Part shown: positions 9,701-16,339 of the stretch, piece by piece | Layout: every line of letters begins with the position of its first letter | Position numbering within the stretch: the first letter of the stretch is position 1 | Assembly: GCA_031553705.1 (NCBI GenBank) | Contig: JAVBLD010000063.1 | Coordinates: 1 to 20,859, forward strand | From: JAVBLD01 sp031553705 | Lineage (GTDB): Bacteria > Bacteroidota > Bacteroidia > Bacteroidales > Marinifilaceae | Reading direction: 5' to 3' | Length of the DNA stretch: 20,859 nucleotides | The notes under the pieces: model-generated | What the model saw: only the letters and a program-made list of their open reading frames with translations | The model's database searches: none | Told to the model about the DNA's origin: nothing | Program-made: the position numbers and the translations under genes

Positions 9701-10198
9701 AAACCGTCCCTCCTTGTTTGTAACTGTACCCAGACGGGTACCTTTTTGAATAATTGTGGCCCCGGGAAGCGGATTATTCTGCTCATCTTTTACGACACCC
9801 CGAATGACAATAAAAGCTTGTTGTTGGGCCAGATTACCGATTTCCAAAATCAGAATGTAATCCTCCTGCACTTCATACTGAACCTCTTTCCCGGGAAAAA
9901 TCTTTTTTAATGCTTCGTCAATAGTGGCATCTCTTAACTTTAATGTCACTCGGGACTCCATGTTAATCTGAACATCGCTGTAGAAGAAATCTTTCTTTAA
10001 CTCCTTCCCAAGCAATCGGAGCGCCTGACTGACAGGCACATTCTGTAGATCGATCGACACCTTTTCTATCTGAGCTGCCGTTTCCGCAGAAAGATGCAAG
10101 AAACACGCTAAGCAAAGAAAAACCGTAAGACGCATAATTAACCACGTTTTTTTCAACCATTCCAATAAGAATAGCCATGAATCACACTTTTTTTTCAT
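6728..10198 (-). CDS. SusC/RagA family TonB-dependent transporter with STN signalling domain
   Basis: An outer-membrane importer of 1156 residues, energised by TonB. I chose the ATG at 10198 (MKKKCDSWLF) because it gives a signal peptide directly; the open frame extends 23 codons further upstream into a region without signal-peptide character. Order of domains from that start: signal sequence to about residue 43 (ending AETAAQ); STN domain about 44-125 (VSIDLQNVPVSQALRLLGKE); carboxypeptidase-regulatory-like domain about 130-210 (GVVKDEQNNPLPGATI); plug about 215-370 with VVVTGYA and the hallmark LKDAAATAIYGSRASNGV; then the barrel, ending in an aromatic residue (NASF). The STN domain and the FecR gene upstream indicate that substrate binding is signalled across the envelope. 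Substrate unknown. Confidence 0.95.
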   Translation of the reverse strand: MKKKCDSWLFLLEWLKKTWLIMRLTVFLCLACFLHLSAETAAQIEKVSIDLQNVPVSQALRLLGKELKKDFFYSDVQINMESRVTLKLRDATIDEALKKIFPGKEVQYEVQEDYILILEIGNLAQQQAFIVIRGVVKDEQNNPLPGATIIQKGTRLGTVTNKEGRFQFQIPHQDTLTLVVSFIGMEKQEVKLERLKPGESRDAVNIIMKAAMEALEGVVVTGYANIRKSSFTGSATLVKREDILKVSSGNLIDALQVFDPSLQVRKNNEMGSDPNTLPEFYVRGRSGIASVKELDLQESTSVSEFALVTNPNLPVFILDGFEVGVEKIYDFDINRIKDITILKDAAATAIYGSRASNGVIVIETVAPRPGELLISYSGNLAITAPDLSSYNLMNAEEKLEAEVAAGIFEPWGLTGVKLEYETTSLIEYYLQKRNRVLIGVDNYWLSQPLRTEFNHKHSLYIEGGAEHIRFGIELRYDNEKGVMKKSYRDRMGAGLTLDYRYKGWQIKNVISYDIVKAKDSPYGSFRDYTTQQPYSYWEDPDTGELIKTTTQWGNYGGSLENPLYEAATGNFSKSDYTELTNNLSLIWRANSYFQIKGQLAISTKDANTTNFTDPASGTYGRVDLFTKGELVLTETLTNRWNSNLFGTYNRTFLDLHNINMSAGINATSANSGYLYTHYRGFPDKDRNSPAYAYEIVSKPAFSDNKTRLFGGFVTLNYSYNNIYLLDASYRFDGSSEFGSEKKWAPFWSAGTGVNLHNYAFLKSQDFLTLLKLKANIGETGKSNFKPYMAQNTFRIMLDNWYPTGIGAELIYMGNNSLTWEKQLSWNIGMEIGIWRGRANIEFDVYNKRTRNLVTDVSLPSSSGFPTYTDNMGEVENKGFEVDVNLRLITGKNWDVAVFGNMAHNKNKILKISESLKEYNERVDEYYADYSVHSNPQLVLGFGYTSTIKYASPIMKYEEGSSLTTIYGMKSLGINPANGQEIYVKRDGSITYDWSSLEQQPIGDEEPWGHGAFGFNVRFKNFTLYTTFLYEFGGDTYNTTLITNVENANLNLYNVDKRAWTDRWQKVGDVTPLKSIKDRYYVTRPTSRFVQRNNYVTFNSLSLGYNVDSRLLNRIGVSTLRCQFNMKDIATMSTVKKEMGLTYPFARTFTFTLNASF

Positions 10199-10283
10199 AC
10201 TTTTGTAATTAGTAGTTGAACATTGCTTTGTTTTCGGATTTGGCGATCTCAAACAAAGCGATAACACAAAATCAATTTACATC

Positions 10284-10318
10284 AAAGCCGAAAAGTGTTG
10301 AAGAACTTTTTCGGCTTT
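10284..10318. promoter_or_regulatory. Hairpin in the fecR-susC gap, possible attenuator or antisense terminator
   Basis: AAAGCCGAAAA (10284-10294) pairs perfectly with TTTTCGGCTTT (10308-10318), with a 13-base loop. The hairpin begins directly after the fecR stop codon and 86 bases before the susC start. On the minus (coding) strand it is not followed by a T-run, so it is not a simple terminator between the two genes; on the plus strand it is followed by TT and then a T-rich tail. It could lower susC read-through, stabilise an mRNA end, or stop antisense transcription. The structure is seen; the role is inferred. Confidence 0.5.
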
Positions 10319-10319
10319 T

Positions 10320-11495
10320 TTATTTATCTACTATAACTATACTGTTTCCCTTCACACTAAAACGAGCATTACTGGTTGCCTCTATCCTGTCGATTAAATC
10401 TCCCAGTGGGCGAAATTTTTGAATGGAACCGGAAAAACGAATACTCTTCAGGTGCTCTTCTCCAAAAATAATATCAACATCATACCAACGGGATATCTGA
10501 GCGGAAATTTCCTCCAACGTAGTATTGTCAAAATTAAATTTTCCATCCATCCAGGAAGTGATATAAGCAATATCTACCGTGCGGATACTCAGCTTCTCTT
10601 CGGATAACAACGCCTGTTGTCCCGGCTTCAATACGGCTCTCTCCCCTTTTGCCGTAACCACCTCCACCGAGCCACTTACTAGCGTCGTGGCTACCCGCTC
10701 TTTCTCATAGGTCGTCAGGTTGAATGTTGTTCCCAATGCCCGGACCGACACTTCTCCGGTCTCCACGATAAACGGACGTTTTGAATCCGGATGTATCTGA
10801 AAATACCCCTCTCCGGAAAACTTCACACGCCGTTCTTCTTGCCCAAAAACAAAAGGAAACTTCAGCACAGAAAGGGAATTTAGCCAAACGATACTACCAT
10901 CCTCCAATACAATCCGGTATTCGCCTCCTTTGGGAGTTATTAAAAGGTTGGTTGCCGTATCTTGTTTCGTGGTTACTCCAACGGCGTTATAATGTAACAT
11001 CCTGTCCGTATCCACCTTTAATGTCGCTTCGACACCTCTATACAATATAGTATCCAACACACTTACATCCAACTCAATTTTTTCACCGTCAGCCATTTGC
11101 AACAAAGCCTGCTCCTTTCCCGGTTTCGAAATGGAGGCAAACTCCCTGTTATCTTTCTCTTTGGTAAAAGAGAAAAGGACGCTCCATATAAGAAAGGACG
11201 CTGTCCCGACGAGGATCAACCACAACGATGCGTAGTGCATAAACTTTCCAATGGTCAACGGTTTTCTTCTACGTGTTCGCTTCTTCAACTCCTTCAGGCG
11301 CAATTGCACATCCGGATGGAAATCCGCCTTGAGCATCAGTAATCGCTCCCAAGCGGCAACAGTATGGCGAAACTGTTGCCGGTTTTCTTCCGATGCCTCC
11401 AACCAACATTCCAATTCCCGCTCTTCTTCCGACGATAGTTCTCCGCTAACCTTACCGGAGAGCAACTCTTCTATTCGTTCATCAATCACATTCAT
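10320..11495 (-). CDS. FecR family anti-sigma factor with DUF4974 C-terminal domain
   Basis: A 391-residue single-pass inner-membrane protein. The N-terminal cytoplasmic segment (about 1-80) carries the FecR-type features ELLSGKVSGELSSEEERELE and the AWERLLML stretch, expected to bind an ECF sigma factor. A membrane helix spans about 87-110. The periplasmic FecR domain (about 165-285) includes TPKGGEYRIVLEDGSIVWLN, FSGEGYFQIHPDSKRPFIVE and LKPGQQALLSEE. The C-terminal DUF4974/STN-like part (about 320-391) includes NFDNTTLEEISAQISRWYDV. It should receive the signal from the STN domain of the SusC protein encoded downstream. The usual ECF sigma gene directly upstream is missing: the next genes are pgeF, DUF3137 and lemA. 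Start chosen as the first ATG of an intact family-length protein. Confidence 0.93.
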   Translation of the reverse strand: MNVIDERIEELLSGKVSGELSSEEERELECWLEASEENRQQFRHTVAAWERLLMLKADFHPDVQLRLKELKKRTRRRKPLTIGKFMHYASLWLILVGTASFLIWSVLFSFTKEKDNREFASISKPGKEQALLQMADGEKIELDVSVLDTILYRGVEATLKVDTDRMLHYNAVGVTTKQDTATNLLITPKGGEYRIVLEDGSIVWLNSLSVLKFPFVFGQEERRVKFSGEGYFQIHPDSKRPFIVETGEVSVRALGTTFNLTTYEKERVATTLVSGSVEVVTAKGERAVLKPGQQALLSEEKLSIRTVDIAYITSWMDGKFNFDNTTLEEISAQISRWYDVDIIFGEEHLKSIRFSGSIQKFRPLGDLIDRIEATSNARFSVKGNSIVIVDK

Positions 11496-11564
11496 ACCTA
11501 TTATTCATTCTTATCTTCAATATAAGGACGCAGAAAAGGGGAAAAAGGGTGAAAAGAAGAGTCA

Positions 11565-11572
11565 CAAATTTA
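11565..11572 (-). promoter_or_regulatory. Candidate -7 promoter box for fecR
   Basis: On the minus strand this reads TAAATTTG, an exact match to the Bacteroidota -7 consensus TAnnTTTG, 69 bases upstream of the fecR start. A TTTG lies farther upstream, but its 26-base spacing is longer than the usual 19-21, so the -33 element is uncertain. If real, fecR and the susCD genes have their own promoter separate from the pgeF unit. Confidence 0.45.
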
Positions 11573-11666
11573 CGATAAGAGTCATAACTCACTATGAACA
11601 AATCATATATCAAGGAGAATTTTCTGAAATCAGGTAAGCAACACCATATCTTTTCCTGTTTTCGAC

Positions 11667-11693
11667 AAGCCATAGAATTCATTTTCATGGCTT
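11667..11693 (-). terminator. Possible weak terminator after pgeF
   Basis: AAGCCAT (11667-11673) pairs with ATGGCTT (11687-11693) around a 13-base loop, 22 bases past the pgeF stop. There is no clear T-run after it on the minus strand, so termination strength is doubtful. It is the only stem in the pgeF-fecR gap that I can see. Confidence 0.25.
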
Positions 11694-11714
11694 TCGGTTT
11701 GCTGTTATTTTAAT

Positions 11715-12521
11715 TCATCTCAGGCAAATGCCTGTCAGCATTCTGCCCGAATCAGTGCCTAATCCGCGAGCAGAGAAAAAGATATCCGAATAGTTACGGG
11801 TACAGATACCGGCGATCTCGATCTGTTGGCGGGGAATCCCGGCAGCGGTAAGCTGCAAATAATTCGCCTCCCAGAGGTTGATATGATATTTCCCGGTGTC
11901 CGGATGCACAAAAGCAATGGCTCCCATATCGAAACCGCTATCCCGGAAGGCCAGGAAAACCTCCTCTCCAACCTCAAAAGCATCCGGACCAATGGAGGGA
12001 CCGATCGCCGCATGGATATTTACCGGATCGCAACCAAATTCCGCTATCATTTTTTTGACTGTCGATTCGACAATCCGCAGGCACGTACCACGCCAACCGG
12101 CATGTACCGCTCCGACAACCTGTTTATCGGCAGCATAAAGCAACACCGGAACACAATCGGCAGTCGACACGGCAATACATACATCTCTGCAAGAGGTCAG
12201 TAATGCATCCTTCCCTTCCAACAATGCCGTCTGCCGTTTTTTGTCTATATGCAAAAAATCCTGTCCGATAACAACAATTTCTGTTCCGTGCATCTGATGC
12301 GGTACAAACAGTCTATCGGGATTCACCGCAAGTATTTCACACAATATCCTGCGGTTGGTATCCACATGCTCTCTTATATCTCCCGAATAGTATCCCAGAT
12401 TGAATGTTCCGAAAGTCCCGCCGCTACAACCACCTTGACGGGTGGTCGTAAAATGGACTACATTCTTGAAAGTTTTAAAAGAAGCAAACTGAAGCGATGG
12501 TGTTTTAAAAAACAAATCCAT
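11715..12521 (-). CDS. pgeF: Peptidoglycan editing factor PgeF (YfiH/laccase-domain family)
   Basis: A 268-residue cytoplasmic enzyme of the YfiH/YlmD family, known for purine nucleoside phosphorylase/deaminase activity, for copper-dependent oxidase activity in some members, and for removing wrongly incorporated L-Ser from cell-wall precursors. Numbered from the ATG at 12521, visible family motifs are VHFTTTRQGG (22-31), the metal-site residues His78 (HQMHGTE), Cys123 (STADCVPVLL) and His140 (GAVHAGWRG), plus AAIGPSIGPDAFEVGEEV and the C-terminal CTRNYSDIFFSARG. The frame opens nine codons earlier (12548), overlapping the end of the DUF3137 gene; I prefer 12521 because the protein then begins like other family members. 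It is the last gene of the lemA-DUF3137-pgeF unit. Confidence 0.93.
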   Translation of the reverse strand: MDLFFKTPSLQFASFKTFKNVVHFTTTRQGGCSGGTFGTFNLGYYSGDIREHVDTNRRILCEILAVNPDRLFVPHQMHGTEIVVIGQDFLHIDKKRQTALLEGKDALLTSCRDVCIAVSTADCVPVLLYAADKQVVGAVHAGWRGTCLRIVESTVKKMIAEFGCDPVNIHAAIGPSIGPDAFEVGEEVFLAFRDSGFDMGAIAFVHPDTGKYHINLWEANYLQLTAAGIPRQQIEIAGICTRNYSDIFFSARGLGTDSGRMLTGICLR

Positions 12522-12532
12522 GACAGAGCCGA

Positions 12533-13480
12533 TCACTCTTTCGTCCATATCCTCAGGTTAAGGTTGAGGTCTTCCATAATCCCTATAAAAGTACTGATCG
12601 TATTGTACTCTTCCTGCAATTTTCCGGAATCGGAAACAGACGACCATATACCGGCTTCAAAATTATTCCTGGAATCGCGGACAGCAATTACAACATTCGA
12701 ATCATAGAAACTCAATATCATCGACCGGTTTTTGAATTTATGTTCCAAAGCGATAATACGTTCCATCAGAGAAGGAGTCAAAATATAGCGGGCCTCAATC
12801 TGATCCGTCGCGTAAACATCAAAATATTCCTCAAATTCAACATTTTCAAGCCATACCCGGTTTGTTGCCGGTTTAAACCATGAATTCCGGTGTACCTCTG
12901 TACGACCTGCAAAATGCTTGTTGAAATCGGCGACAAAAATAAACCCTTTAAAGATATCAACCCAATGCTCCTCTCTGCGCCCCTTCGAATTTACCGTAAC
13001 CCTTTTTTCTTCCGCATGTACCTCCGAAAACAGCAATTGAGTCTTACCGACAAAACCGGATATCAGATCTTCGCTGCTATACCGGTCCGGAGTACGGAAC
13101 AGATTACATCCGTCAAATACACTCAGCAGGATGCCCGATTCGGGAGCATACCTGCCGTTCTCCAAAAGATATTTTACCATCTCTCCGATAATCCGCTGTT
13201 TATACTCATAAAGAAACGCTTCACGCTCCTTCTTTCCGATATTTACCACGACAAAATAAGAGAGCAGGGCCACCGGCACAATTCCAAAAATAAGATTCCC
13301 GGAATAAGCATATATTATCCCCACAACGAGCACCGCAACAGGAACCACAACAAACAATACGTTCAGAGATTTATGGACCAGTGCTTTTCGCTTAGTTTCA
13401 ATTTCTCCGAGTGCAGGGGTTAATTTTTCATACAGCTCCTCAAATACAGGAAAAGTATGTGCATGATCGTTCCCGGTCAT
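12533..13480 (-). CDS. DUF3137 domain-containing membrane protein
   Basis: A 315-residue protein with two adjacent membrane helices (about 39-58 and 62-79) and a cytoplasmic domain of the DUF3137 type. Recognisable stretches are FVGKTQLLFSEVHAEEK (about 147-163) and the segment HWVDIFKGFIFVADFNKHF. Its start overlaps the stop of the LemA gene by four bases (ATGA-type overlap), implying translational coupling. LemA-DUF3137 pairs recur in many bacteria, but the function of DUF3137 is not established; a shared role at the membrane is inferred only from this pairing. Confidence 0.88.
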   Translation of the reverse strand: MTGNDHAHTFPVFEELYEKLTPALGEIETKRKALVHKSLNVLFVVVPVAVLVVGIIYAYSGNLIFGIVPVALLSYFVVVNIGKKEREAFLYEYKQRIIGEMVKYLLENGRYAPESGILLSVFDGCNLFRTPDRYSSEDLISGFVGKTQLLFSEVHAEEKRVTVNSKGRREEHWVDIFKGFIFVADFNKHFAGRTEVHRNSWFKPATNRVWLENVEFEEYFDVYATDQIEARYILTPSLMERIIALEHKFKNRSMILSFYDSNVVIAVRDSRNNFEAGIWSSVSDSGKLQEEYNTISTFIGIMEDLNLNLRIWTKE

Positions 13481-14034
13481 GATTTGAACAGATCCTTAAG
13501 GCCAGGGTTCTTTTTCTCTTCTTCCGGTATGGTCAAAACAGGCTTCCGGAAAAAACCGAACATACCGGCAATCAGGTTACCGGGAAATGTCTCCACTGAA
13601 TTATTATATGCCGTAACACAGGCATTATAGGTGCGTCTTGAAGCAGCCAACTGCTCTTCGGTTTCATTCAGAGTTCGTTGCAATTGCATAAAATTTTCCG
13701 AAGCCCGGAGCTGGGGATAATTCTCGACCGTCACCATGAACTGCCGGCTTAATGAAGAAAAATCCCGGTCGAACTGCACTTTGTCATCAGCGTTCATCTG
13801 CGAGTAAAGAGCTGTCCGGAGCGCAGTCAACCGCGTAAACGTATCATTTTCATGTCGGATGTACTGCTTCACAGCCTCAACCATATTCGGAATCAAATCG
13901 TATCTTTTTTTCAACATAGCATCAATGGCGCCGAATGCATTTTCCGTTTGATTTTTCCTGGATACCAATGCATTATAAATTCCGATCGGGACGATCGCAA
14001 AAATAATCAATAAAATAATAATCAAAATCAACAT
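13477..14034 (-). CDS. LemA family protein
   Basis: A 185-residue protein with an N-terminal membrane anchor (about 2-24, rich in Ile/Leu) followed by a long helical domain. Family hallmarks are NALVSRKNQTENAFGAIDAM (25-44), KKRYDLIPNMVEAVKQY and, near the C-terminus, AYNNSVETFPGNLIAGMFGF. Length is typical for LemA proteins (180-200). It opens the three-gene unit lemA-DUF3137-pgeF and is transcribed away from the GH35 gene. Nothing resembling a good ribosome-binding site precedes the ATG; a perfect palindrome lies 19 bases upstream. The molecular role of LemA proteins is poorly defined. Confidence 0.93.
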   Translation of the reverse strand: MLILIIILLIIFAIVPIGIYNALVSRKNQTENAFGAIDAMLKKRYDLIPNMVEAVKQYIRHENDTFTRLTALRTALYSQMNADDKVQFDRDFSSLSRQFMVTVENYPQLRASENFMQLQRTLNETEEQLAASRRTYNACVTAYNNSVETFPGNLIAGMFGFFRKPVLTIPEEEKKNPGLKDLFKS

Positions 14035-14052
14035 GGGGGTATCAGGTTTAAA

Positions 14053-14069
14053 TTTTACACCGTGTAAAA
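14053..14069. promoter_or_regulatory. 17-base perfect palindrome, candidate operator
   Basis: TTTTACAC and GTGTAAAA flank a single C, making a perfect dyad 18 bases upstream of the lemA start in the divergent lemA/GH35 gap. Short dyads of this type with one central base suit a dimeric helix-turn-helix repressor. It could also be a small hairpin in the lemA leader, but a one-base loop cannot form without opening the inner pairs. The dyad is seen; its role is inferred, and the regulator is unknown. Confidence 0.4.
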
Positions 14070-14219
14070 ATAATAAAATTTCTGATGCGATATCATTGTG
14101 TACTATACAAATTATGCATATCAGGATAGAGCCGGTTCACTATACGTCCGGCCAACCCGACGATAAAAAATAGTACGGACAATTACCAAGCAATTTCTAA
14201 ATTCTTACTAAAAAAATTA

Positions 14220-14227
14220 TACATTTA
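14220..14227 (+). promoter_or_regulatory. Possible -7 box for the GH35 gene
   Basis: TACATTTA matches seven of the eight-base TAnnTTTG pattern (two positions are free) and lies 39 bases upstream of the beta-galactosidase start. No good -33 TTTG is present at the expected spacing, so this is weak support. Confidence 0.3.
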
Positions 14228-14265
14228 CAGCGATAATCAAGGATAAATAAAAATATCTATTAATC

Positions 14266-16131
14266 ATGAACTATATTATTAAAATTTCACTTTGCTTATG
14301 CTTATTTGCTTCTATTCCGGCTGCCGCTCAAAAGAAGCATACGTTTGAAATCAAAAACGGAACATTCGTTTACGATTCTAAACCGATCAAAATCTATTCT
14401 GGTGAAATGCATTATTCCCGTATTCCGAAAGAGTATTGGCGTCATCGGTTGCAAATGGTAAAAGCGATGGGCCTGAACGCCGTAGCGACCTATGTTTTCT
14501 GGAATTATCACAATCCGTCACCCGGAGTATGGGATTTTAAAACAGGCAACCGTGATCTGGCTACTTATATCAAAATAGCCCAGGAAGAGGGGCTTTTGGT
14601 AATTCTTCGTCCGGGACCTTATGTATGTGCGGAATGGGAATTCGGCGGATATCCCTGGTGGTTACAAAAGAATAAGGAGTTGGTGCTACGTGGCAACAAT
14701 ACCGCTTTCCTGGATTCCTGCAAGGTCTATATCAATCGTCTGGCAAAAGAGGTGAAAGGGTTGCAGGTAACATACGGAGGACCGATTATCATGGTACAGG
14801 CAGAAAATGAGTTCGGTTCCTACGTTTCGCAGCGTAAAGATATTCCGCTGACCGAACACCGGAAATATAACGAAGCGATCAAAAACATTCTGCAAGAGAC
14901 AGGATTCAATGTACCTTTTTTTACTTCCGACGGTTCCTGGCTATTCGAAGGAGGAGCAATTCCCGGGGTTTTCCCGACGGCTAACGGAGAAAGCAACATC
15001 GAAAACCTAAAAAAGGTGATAAACCAATACAACGGAGGTACAGGTCCGTATATGGTTGCTGAATTTTATCCCGGATGGTTGGACCATTGGGCCGAAACAT
15101 TTGTCCGCATACCAACAGAAAAGGTGGCAAACCAAACCGAAGCCTACCTGAAAAATGATGTAGAATTTAACTTTTATATGGTGCATGGCGGTACTAATTT
15201 TGGTTTTACCTCCGGAGCAAATTATGACAAAGAAAGAGATATCCAGCCGGATATTACCAGTTATGATTACGATGCGCCCATCACCGAAGCCGGATGGGCA
15301 AGTCCGAAGTATATGGCCATTCGGGACATCATGAAAAAATATGTAAAATATGCTATTCCGGACATACCGGCTCAGATACCGGTTATTTCTATTCCGTCGA
15401 TACCTCTAAAAGAATCGGTTTCTCTGTTTGATATAAAAAAGCAGATCAAACCGATCGTTGCAGATCAAGCACTTAGTTTTGAAGAATTGAACCAAGGGCA
15501 TGGATATGTACTGTATTCCCGCCATTTCAATCAACCGATCGAAGGGGAACTAATCATCAACGGTTTACGGGACTTTGCCACAGTTTATGTGGACGGGGAA
15601 CGGGTTGGCGTCATGAATCGCATCAATAAACAATATGTTATAGATATTAAGATCCCGTTTAATGCAACCCTGGACATTCTGGTCGAGAATATGGGCAGGA
15701 TCAATTACGGAGCTAAAATCATTGAAAATACCAAAGGTATTATCTCTACTGTTTATATCAACGATTTCGCAATCACCGGAGACTGGCAGATGTATTCCAT
15801 CCCATTTGACAAACCGATGGATCTGGGCAAATACCCGCAAAAAAATACGGCCGGTATTCCTGTCGTTTATTCGGGCACTTTCACGCTCGAAAAAACCGGC
15901 GATACATTCCTGGATATGAGCAGCTGGGGTAAAGGTATCGTATTTGTCAATGGGTACCATTTAGGGCGTTACTGGAATGTAGGTCCTCAGCAAACCTTAT
16001 ACCTTCCGGGATGTTGGCTTAAAAAAGGGAAAAATGAGATTCAGATTTTCGAGCAACTCAACGATGACATAAAGAAAGAGGTCTCAGGTGTTAGTAAGCC
16101 TATTCTGGACGATTTAAAGCTTCAAAAATAA
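14266..16131 (+). CDS. Secreted GH35 beta-galactosidase
   Basis: A 621-residue exported enzyme expected to release terminal beta-galactose from glycans. A signal peptide (1-21, ending AAAQ) precedes the GH35 TIM barrel (about 27-345). Visible motifs are YSGEMHYSRIPKEYW (44-58), RPGPYVCAEWEFGGYPWWL (115-133), QAENEFGSY with the proton donor Glu182, and MVAEFYPGWLDHW with the nucleophile Glu266; FYMVHGGTNFGFTSGANY also fits. The C-terminal part holds two galactose-binding-like beta-sandwiches, with VENMGRINYGAKI and VNGYHLGRYWNVGPQQTLYL. All catalytic residues are present. It stands alone on the plus strand, not in the SusCD operon, so linking it to that uptake system is only a possibility. Final location (periplasm or secreted) is not certain. 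Confidence 0.96.
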   Translation: MNYIIKISLCLCLFASIPAAAQKKHTFEIKNGTFVYDSKPIKIYSGEMHYSRIPKEYWRHRLQMVKAMGLNAVATYVFWNYHNPSPGVWDFKTGNRDLATYIKIAQEEGLLVILRPGPYVCAEWEFGGYPWWLQKNKELVLRGNNTAFLDSCKVYINRLAKEVKGLQVTYGGPIIMVQAENEFGSYVSQRKDIPLTEHRKYNEAIKNILQETGFNVPFFTSDGSWLFEGGAIPGVFPTANGESNIENLKKVINQYNGGTGPYMVAEFYPGWLDHWAETFVRIPTEKVANQTEAYLKNDVEFNFYMVHGGTNFGFTSGANYDKERDIQPDITSYDYDAPITEAGWASPKYMAIRDIMKKYVKYAIPDIPAQIPVISIPSIPLKESVSLFDIKKQIKPIVADQALSFEELNQGHGYVLYSRHFNQPIEGELIINGLRDFATVYVDGERVGVMNRINKQYVIDIKIPFNATLDILVENMGRINYGAKIIENTKGIISTVYINDFAITGDWQMYSIPFDKPMDLGKYPQKNTAGIPVVYSGTFTLEKTGDTFLDMSSWGKGIVFVNGYHLGRYWNVGPQQTLYLPGCWLKKGKNEIQIFEQLNDDIKKEVSGVSKPILDDLKLQK

Positions 16132-16148
16132 TTTTGTAACTATCCTAA

Positions 16149-16208
16149 AATGAAATTTCCAGAGCCCGTATGAATATGATTTTTCATACGGGCTCTGGAA
16201 ATTTCATT
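16149..16208. repeat. Perfect inverted repeat with 26-bp arms downstream of the GH35 gene
   Basis: The arms 16149-16174 and 16183-16208 are exact reverse complements around an 8-base spacer (16175-16182). The GC-rich core is CCAGAGCCCGTATGAA. The repeat starts 18 bases after the GH35 stop and would fold into an exceptionally stable hairpin. It lacks a T-run on the plus side (CTATATG follows), so it is longer and less standard than an intrinsic terminator. Alternatives are an mRNA-stabilising 3' end or a small palindromic repeat element. Confidence 0.85.
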
Positions 16209-16310
16209 CTATATGTTTTATACTGATTGGATTATTCCAACAATAAAAACAACATCTTTTACAGATTTTCGTAAATTGCGGCAGGCGGTCATATTGTCCG
16301 ATATTCTTTC

Positions 16311-16318
16311 TACATTTG
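16311..16318 (+). promoter_or_regulatory. Candidate -7 promoter box for zupT
   Basis: TACATTTG matches the Bacteroidota -7 consensus exactly and ends 21 bases before the chosen zupT start, predicting a short leader. This supports the start at 16340, because the earlier ATG at 16316 would overlap the promoter. The -33 element is not obvious; a TTG at 16294-16296 is too close. Confidence 0.45.
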
Positions 16319-16339
16319 TATAAACCAAAACAATATACT

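Noticed and set aside
10199..10267. Upstream extension of the SusC frame by 23 codons
   Set aside because: The added residues are polar and precede the signal peptide; the Met at 10198 gives a normal SusC N-terminus.
11482..11688. 68-codon minus-strand frame upstream of fecR, considered as a remnant of the missing sigma factor
   Set aside because: Its translation shows no sigma region 2 or 4 features and it overlaps the fecR start and its predicted promoter.
12890..13423. 177-codon plus-strand frame antisense to the DUF3137 gene
   Set aside because: The DUF3137 gene is translationally coupled to lemA and carries family motifs; the antisense product has none.
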